Of a stretch of 64,000 nt of DNA, positions 59,593 to 64,000 are shown piece by piece. A program made the translations under genes and the position numbers. Each line of letters opens with the position of its first letter. Positions within the stretch are counted from its first letter, which is position 1. This stretch comes from an uncultured Collinsella sp. (GTDB lineage: Bacteria > Actinomycetota > Coriobacteriia > Coriobacteriales > Coriobacteriaceae), in NCBI GenBank assembly GCA_934621885.1, contig CAKTUH010000002.1:1-64000 (forward strand), given 5' to 3'. The notes under the pieces are model-generated. The model saw only the letters and a list, made by a program, of their open reading frames with translations. It searched no databases and was not told where the DNA came from.

Positions 59593-60291
59593 CTAACGCG
59601 CCGCATCAATTGCGACCTTGCCGCTGTCCAGCACGTGGACGCGACCGTCGGCGAGCATCTGCACGACCTCGGGATACAGCACATGCTCGATCGCGTGGAT
59701 GTGCTCCTCGAGCGTATCGACATCCCAGCCCTCCTCGACAGCCAGCGCACGCTGGGCGATGATGGGGCCGTTGTCGTAGATCTCGTTGGCAAAGTGCACG
59801 GTCACGCCGGTCACCTTGACGCCGCGAGCAAACGCGTCGTCAATCGCATGGGCGCCAGTAAAGCTCGGCAGCAGCGCTGGATGCAGATTGACCACGCGGT
59901 TGGGGAACGCGGCCAGCAGCGGTGTGTGCACCATGCGCATGTAGCCGGCCATGACCACGTACTCGCAGCCGCGCTCGAGCAGCTCGTGCGCGATGATCTC
60001 GTCGGCGGCGATGGGATCGGCGTACACATCCTTGGACAGCGTGAGCGTCTGGATACCCGCACGTTCGGCACGCTGCAGACCCTTGGCCGAAGGACGGCTC
60101 GACACCACGAGCTCAATCGAGGCGTTGAGCTTGCCGGCGGCGATCAGGTCGATGAGCGCCTGCAGGTTGGTGCCCGAACCGCTGATGAGCACGCCAATCT
60201 TGAGCGGCTCGGCCGTATCGGTGCCGGTCGGACGGGTGTAGGGATCCCAGGTCAGGCCCTCGGCAGCAGTCGTCTGCTCGTTAGCGCTCAT
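59593..60291 (-). CDS. purN: Phosphoribosylglycinamide formyltransferase
   Basis: A 232-residue formyltransferase for the third step of purine synthesis, using 10-formyltetrahydrofolate. The core starts at IGVLISGSGTNLQALID (phosphate binding), with VVMAGYMRMV, FPNRVVNLHPALLPSFTGAHAIDDAFARGVKVTGVTVHF (cut at the catalytic Asn-His region) and the closing Asp in DNGPIIAQ. An extra 30-residue N-terminus precedes the core. The start overlaps the purM end by 11 bases, so translation is coupled. Confidence 0.97.
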   Translation of the reverse strand: MSANEQTTAAEGLTWDPYTRPTGTDTAEPLKIGVLISGSGTNLQALIDLIAAGKLNASIELVVSSRPSAKGLQRAERAGIQTLTLSKDVYADPIAADEIIAHELLERGCEYVVMAGYMRMVHTPLLAAFPNRVVNLHPALLPSFTGAHAIDDAFARGVKVTGVTVHFANEIYDNGPIIAQRALAVEEGWDVDTLEEHIHAIEHVLYPEVVQMLADGRVHVLDSGKVAIDAAR

Positions 60292-61384
60292 CGGAGTACA
60301 CGACCTTACCGGAGCCCTCGACGCACTCGCCCACGCGGAACGGCTTCTCGCCCAGCGCGACCAGAGCCTCGGTCACGGCAGCCTCGTCCTCGGGAGTGAC
60401 GATCAGGCACAGGCCAACGCCCATGTTGAAGGTCTTGCACGCCTCGTTGGGCGCAAGCTCGGCCTGGCGCGACACGTAGGTGATGACAGGCGGAACGTCC
60501 CAGCCCATCTCGGCACCGTTGCGGGTGACCACGGCGTCGACGTCGTCGGCGAGCGCGCGGTTGAGGTTCTCGGTGATGCCGCCGCCGGTGATGTGGGCAA
60601 TGGCGTGAACGTTGGCGCCGCCGCGGAGCAGCTCCAGAATCGGCTTCACATAAATGCGTGTGGGAGCCAGCAGGGCATCGGCGAGCGATACGCCACCGAG
60701 CTCCTCGAGCGGACGGCTCAGCTCCTCGGCCTTAGCGGCGGCCTCGGGTGTGCCCGGCTTGATGCCGTCGACACCGATGACCTTACGCACGAGCGAGTAG
60801 CCGTTAGAGTGCACGCCGGTGGAAGGCAGGCCCAAGATTACGTCGCCGGGGCGGACGTTCGCGGGATCGAGCATCTTGGGGCGATCGACGACGCCCACGG
60901 TAAAGCCGGCGAGGTCGTAATCGGCAGGAGCCATGACGCCCGGGTGCTCGGCCATCTCGCCGCCCACGAGCGCGCAGCCCGCGAGCTTGCAGCCGTCGGC
61001 CACGCCCTTGATGATCTTTGCCATGTGCTCGGCCTCGATATGGCCGATGGCGACGTAATCCAGGAAGAACAGCGGCTCGGCGCCCGAAGCCAGAATGTCG
61101 TTGACGCACATGGCGACCAGGTCCTGGCCCACCGTCTCGTGACGGTCCATGATCTGGGCGAGCACGAGCTTGGTGCCCACGCCGTCGGTGCCGCTGATCA
61201 GGATCGGGTCTTCCATATCCTTAAGCGCGGCGGCCGAGAACAGGCCACCAAAGCCACCGATGCCGCCGATAACCTCGGGACGGTTGGTGTCCTTGACCAT
61301 CTGCTTGATCGCGTCGACGGCGCGGCCGCCCTCGGCGGTATCGACGCCGGCGTCCTCATACGTCACATGCTTGCTGTCGCTCAT
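60281..61384 (-). CDS. purM: Phosphoribosylformylglycinamidine cyclo-ligase
   Basis: A 367-residue AIR synthetase for the fifth step of purine synthesis. Recognisable are VTYEDAGVDTAEGGRAVDAI, GGFGGLFSAA, DGVGTKLVLAQ, VAMCVNDILASGAEPLFFLDY, GGEMAEHPG, GLPSTGVHSNGYSLVRKV and AHITGGGITENLNR. Length and motifs are normal. AGAGGAAGG precedes the start. It is between purF and purN; the purF-purM gap carries a GGGACAGG-type hairpin. Confidence 0.97.
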   Translation of the reverse strand: MSDSKHVTYEDAGVDTAEGGRAVDAIKQMVKDTNRPEVIGGIGGFGGLFSAAALKDMEDPILISGTDGVGTKLVLAQIMDRHETVGQDLVAMCVNDILASGAEPLFFLDYVAIGHIEAEHMAKIIKGVADGCKLAGCALVGGEMAEHPGVMAPADYDLAGFTVGVVDRPKMLDPANVRPGDVILGLPSTGVHSNGYSLVRKVIGVDGIKPGTPEAAAKAEELSRPLEELGGVSLADALLAPTRIYVKPILELLRGGANVHAIAHITGGGITENLNRALADDVDAVVTRNGAEMGWDVPPVITYVSRQAELAPNEACKTFNMGVGLCLIVTPEDEAAVTEALVALGEKPFRVGECVEGSGKVVYSDER

Positions 61385-61501
61385 CTGAGCCTTCCTCTCC
61401 CACTACCGTCCGCCGCCCGGGCGCCAAACGGTGCTCATAGTTGCCCTCGATTCGGTGCATGCCATAACAACACGCATCGCTCAATCAACAAAACAGCAGG
61501 T

Positions 61502-61543
61502 AAAACCTGCCAAAATAAACCTGTCCCTTTTTGGCAGGTTTTA
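61502..61543. repeat. GGGACAGG-type hairpin between purF and purM
   Basis: TAAAACCTGCCAAAA and TTTTTGGCAGGTTTTA pair around AACCTGTCCC. The outer edge supplies the purF stop codon TAA. The same CAAAATAAACCTG core occurs at 22.5-22.7 kb after pth. It lies inside an operon, so it could attenuate or protect the message. Confidence 0.75.
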
Positions 61544-63211
61544 GGCCTCGCCGTGCTCCTCTTCCCAGCTGCGATCGACGTATTTCTCGACCACGGCGTC
61601 GTCGTCAAAGTGCAGCGGCTTGTCCAGGTTGCGAGGCTTAAAGCCCTCCATAAACTTGTCGCGACCAAAGCTCTCGGGAATCGCCACGGGATAGCGGCCG
61701 GTAAAGCACGCATCGCAGTAGCCGCCCTTGGGCATGACCTTCAGCAGGCCCTCGACCGAAAGGAAGGCCAGCGAATCGGCGCCGATGTACTCGCAAATCT
61801 CTTCGACCGTCTTATTGGCGCTGATAAGCTGCGACTGCACGTCGGTATCGATGCCGTAGAAGCACGGCCAGATGACCTCGGGCGAGTTGATGCGAATGTG
61901 GATCTCCTTGGCACCGGCATTACGCAGCATCTTGACGAGCTGCACCATGGTGGTGCCGCGCACGATAGAGTCGTCGATGACGACCAGGCGCTTGCCCTCG
62001 ATGTTGTCGCGCAGCGGATTGAGCTTCATGCGCACGCCCATGGCGCGCAACTCCTGCGTGGGCTCGATAAACGTACGGCCCACGTAACGGTTCTTGATAA
62101 GGCCCTCGCCAAAGGGAATGCCGCTCTCGTGCGAATAGCCCTCCGCGGGCGGCAGGCCAGAGTCGGGCACGCCGATAACCAGATCGGCCTCAACGGGCTC
62201 CTCATGTGCCAGCTGGCGACCCATGTCGTAGCGACAGGCATAGACGCTCTTGCCGTTCATGATGGAGTCGGGGCGAGCAAAGTAAACCTGCTCAAAGATG
62301 CAGTTGGCGGGCTCTTCGGCAGCAGGCACGCCCTGCTCGGACACGAGGCCCTCGGCGCTGATGCGCAAAATCTCGCCGGGACGGACGTCGCGGACGTACT
62401 CGGCGCCCACGATGTCGAGCGCGCAGGTCTCGGAGGCAACAACCCAACCGCCGGCGCGGGTGACATGGGTGGCAGCGTCGACCGTCGCCGCGTCGTCCTG
62501 CGACGGCAGCTGCGAAACGGATGCGGCATCGGCCTGGTCCAGGCCCTCGTCTACGAGCTTGCCCAACACGAGCGGGCGAATGCCGTGCGGGTCACGGAAG
62601 GCGTAGAGCGCCTGCTCGTTGATGAGCGTCATGGCGTAGCCGCCGCGCACGAGTTCCATGGTCTTGCGAATGCCCTCGCGCAGATGGCCCGTGCGCTGGG
62701 TAAAGTAGCCGATAAGCTTGGTCGCGACCTCGGAATCCGAGTTGGAGAGGAACGGCACGCCGAGCTCGATCAGCTGGCGGCGCAGCTCGTCGGTGTTGAC
62801 GAGGGTGCCGTTGTGCGCAAGCGCGATGATGACGCTATTGATGGTAGAGAGGTGCGGCTGAGAGGCTTCCCAGCTCTTGGCGCCGGCGGTGCCGTAGCGC
62901 ACATGGCCCACAGCAAGCTGGCCGGAAAGCGTCGACAGGTCGGCGTTGGAGAACACGCGGTCGAGCAGGCCCAGATCCTTGCGGACCATTACCGTGCCGC
63001 CGTCGCCCACGGCAATTCCCGCCGATTCCTGGCCGCGGTGCTGCAGCGCACGCAGGCCAAAGTACGTCAGTCGAGCCACGTCGCGATCGGGCGCCCACAC
63101 ACCAAAAATGCCGCATTCCTCATGCAGCTGGTCGGAGTCCGGATCATACGTCGACATGGTGTTCACCTGTCCCGCGGCACGCTCGGCCGCGCGGATGGTT
63201 TCTTGAGACAT
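61541..63211 (-). CDS. purF: Amidophosphoribosyltransferase
   Basis: A 556-residue enzyme for the first committed step of purine synthesis. A propeptide of about 32 residues precedes the N-terminal nucleophile Cys in HEECGIFGV. The glutaminase domain continues with YFGLRALQHRGQESAGIA and AVGHVRYGTAG. The phosphoribosyltransferase has the PRPP motif RLVVIDDSIVRGTTMVQLV. The Cys pattern CDACFTG near the C-terminus is typical of Fe-S-containing PurF. GGGG and a -10-like TATAAT (63253-63258, minus strand) lie upstream. First gene of the pur operon. Confidence 0.97.
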   Translation of the reverse strand: MSQETIRAAERAAGQVNTMSTYDPDSDQLHEECGIFGVWAPDRDVARLTYFGLRALQHRGQESAGIAVGDGGTVMVRKDLGLLDRVFSNADLSTLSGQLAVGHVRYGTAGAKSWEASQPHLSTINSVIIALAHNGTLVNTDELRRQLIELGVPFLSNSDSEVATKLIGYFTQRTGHLREGIRKTMELVRGGYAMTLINEQALYAFRDPHGIRPLVLGKLVDEGLDQADAASVSQLPSQDDAATVDAATHVTRAGGWVVASETCALDIVGAEYVRDVRPGEILRISAEGLVSEQGVPAAEEPANCIFEQVYFARPDSIMNGKSVYACRYDMGRQLAHEEPVEADLVIGVPDSGLPPAEGYSHESGIPFGEGLIKNRYVGRTFIEPTQELRAMGVRMKLNPLRDNIEGKRLVVIDDSIVRGTTMVQLVKMLRNAGAKEIHIRINSPEVIWPCFYGIDTDVQSQLISANKTVEEICEYIGADSLAFLSVEGLLKVMPKGGYCDACFTGRYPVAIPESFGRDKFMEGFKPRNLDKPLHFDDDAVVEKYVDRSWEEEHGEA

Positions 63212-63252
63212 GGCATCCCCTCAGAGCCTCGTATTTTGGCGTTACCCGCCTT

Positions 63253-63258
63253 ATTATA
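63253..63258 (-). promoter_or_regulatory. -10 box of the pur operon
   Basis: TATAAT on the minus strand, 41 bases before the purF ATG. The -35 is not consensus. No purine riboswitch was seen in the short leader. Confidence 0.5.
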
Positions 63259-63510
63259 CGCACGGCATGACGCGCTCCCCAGCGCATGAGCAGCGCTTTT
63301 TAAAAGCCCACCGAGCTAATAATCCGTTTTGCGACCAAACATTTATTTGGCTACACGACGTGGACGGCAGCTCCGCTCCAATCCGCGCCACGGCATCTCT
63401 CGCCCACCGTTGGAGATTACATTGTTGCAATTGGGACGTTCGTCCTGTCTTTCGGCTGGTCGGCGGCGTATCCTTATAAGCCACAACATAACGAGAAAGG
63501 TTACTTTTCT

Positions 63511-64000
63511 ATGGATCAAAACCAACTCGACCCCAGCGTCCCCAGCGCCACGGAGGTCAAGAAGATCCCGCTTGTCATCAAGGTATACGCAATCCTGTGC
63601 ATCCTAACTGGCGTGAGTACGCTCCCGTCGGTCGCCGCCTTTATGTGGCAGGTCATCACCTCGCTTGTTAACGGCAACGCCGCCGAAAAGCTCGGCGACA
63701 ACATGCTGGTCGCGATCGGACTGATTGTCGCCGGCATCATGCTCTCGGCTGCCAGTGCCGTCATCTTGATTATCTTTGGCCTGGACCTCATCAAGAACCA
63801 GCGCCGCAATGCCGCCCGCCTCTCCTATATCCTCATCGCGTTCACCGTCATCGAGCTTTTGGTTGACGTGATGCTCCAGGGCATCGGGCCCTTCTTGCTG
63901 CGTCCCGCCATCCAGCTCGTCATCCTCGTCGCGCTTTCGGCCACCGTCGATCCCACGCTGCGCCAGGAGCGCGAGCTGCAGCGCCGCCTGCAGGAGATGC
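63511..64000 (+). CDS. Membrane protein, partial
   Basis: The gene starts at ATG 63511 (MDQNQLDPSVPS) with GAAAGG upstream and is open to the end of the window, giving at least 163 residues. About four hydrophobic helices are visible: VIKVYAILCILTGVSTLPSV, NMLVAIGLIVAGIMLSAASAV, LSYILIAFTVIELLVDVML and PAIQLVILVALSATVD. A charged tail (RQERELQRRLQEM) begins at the edge. It has no recognised family. It is divergent from purF across a 299-base region with no other gene. Confidence 0.75.
   Translation, partial: MDQNQLDPSVPSATEVKKIPLVIKVYAILCILTGVSTLPSVAAFMWQVITSLVNGNAAEKLGDNMLVAIGLIVAGIMLSAASAVILIIFGLDLIKNQRRNAARLSYILIAFTVIELLVDVMLQGIGPFLLRPAIQLVILVALSATVDPTLRQERELQRRLQEM

Noticed and set aside
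59234..59596. 120-residue plus-strand gene before purN
   Set aside because: No ribosome site; it runs over the purN terminator hairpin and changes frame with the coding-like remnant.
63276..63305. Terminator-like AGCGC/GCGCT hairpin followed by T-run upstream of purF
   Set aside because: No plus-strand gene ends before it; it lies in the divergent promoter region and the stem is only five pairs.

Overview
The window is chromosomal DNA from a GC-rich actinobacterium. It best fits Collinsella or a close relative (Coriobacteriia). This is inferred from the high GC content, AGGAGG/AAAGGA ribosome binding sites, a membrane-embedded LuxR-type regulator of the Coriobacteriia style, surface proteins ending in LAxTGDS sorting signals, the NfnAB-type oxidoreductase and the purF-purM-purN order. 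No rRNA, prophage, CRISPR array or replication origin was seen.

Layout. 0-0.6 kb: tail of a regulator gene, an array of regularly spaced alternating 15-mers and an initiator tRNA-Met. 0.6-8.2 kb: a signalling module with a transglutaminase-like protein, two protein kinases, a PP2C phosphatase, a VWA protein and a divergent FHA-like protein. 8.2-25.2 kb: mostly housekeeping genes: coaX, a biotin ligase-like gene, a folP-folK fusion, a sirtuin, exonuclease III, an ECF transporter, glmU, prs, pth and nfnAB. Two repeat-rich insertions interrupt this stretch, one at 13.4-13.9 kb and one at 20.0-21.8 kb, where two MITE-like elements bracket a nuclease-like gene. 25.2-38.1 kb: three cell-wall-anchored surface proteins, repeat cassettes, a shared upstream palindrome and a membrane LuxR regulator. 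38.1-45.5 kb: cytidylate kinase-like protein, polar amino-acid ABC transporter, YqeY, PrsA-like foldase, PTS EIIA and a RelB/PIN toxin-antitoxin pair. 45.7-59.1 kb: a cluster rich in zinc-ribbon membrane proteins, including an SPFH protein resembling the Bacillus YdjGHI set, plus a zinc-finger/HTH regulator, an ATPase-nuclease and a degenerate serine tRNA. 59.6-63.2 kb: purN, purM and purF. The window ends inside a membrane protein gene.

How the genes work together. The kinases, phosphatase and VWA protein form a TerY-phosphorylation-triad-like set, and their promoter regions share a TTCAGCTGAA palindrome. The three surface genes share signal peptide, sorting signal and an identically spaced upstream dyad; one of these dyads lies between a surface gene and the LuxR regulator, which suggests a small adhesin regulon. 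The 46-59 kb proteins join cytoplasmic zinc ribbons to membrane and extracytoplasmic domains, suggesting an envelope-stress or membrane-sensing role. That is inference. The most unusual DNA feature is a set of three arrays, each with six copies of a 15-mer related to TGTTACAGATCGAGA in alternating orientation, separated by 25-26 bases.
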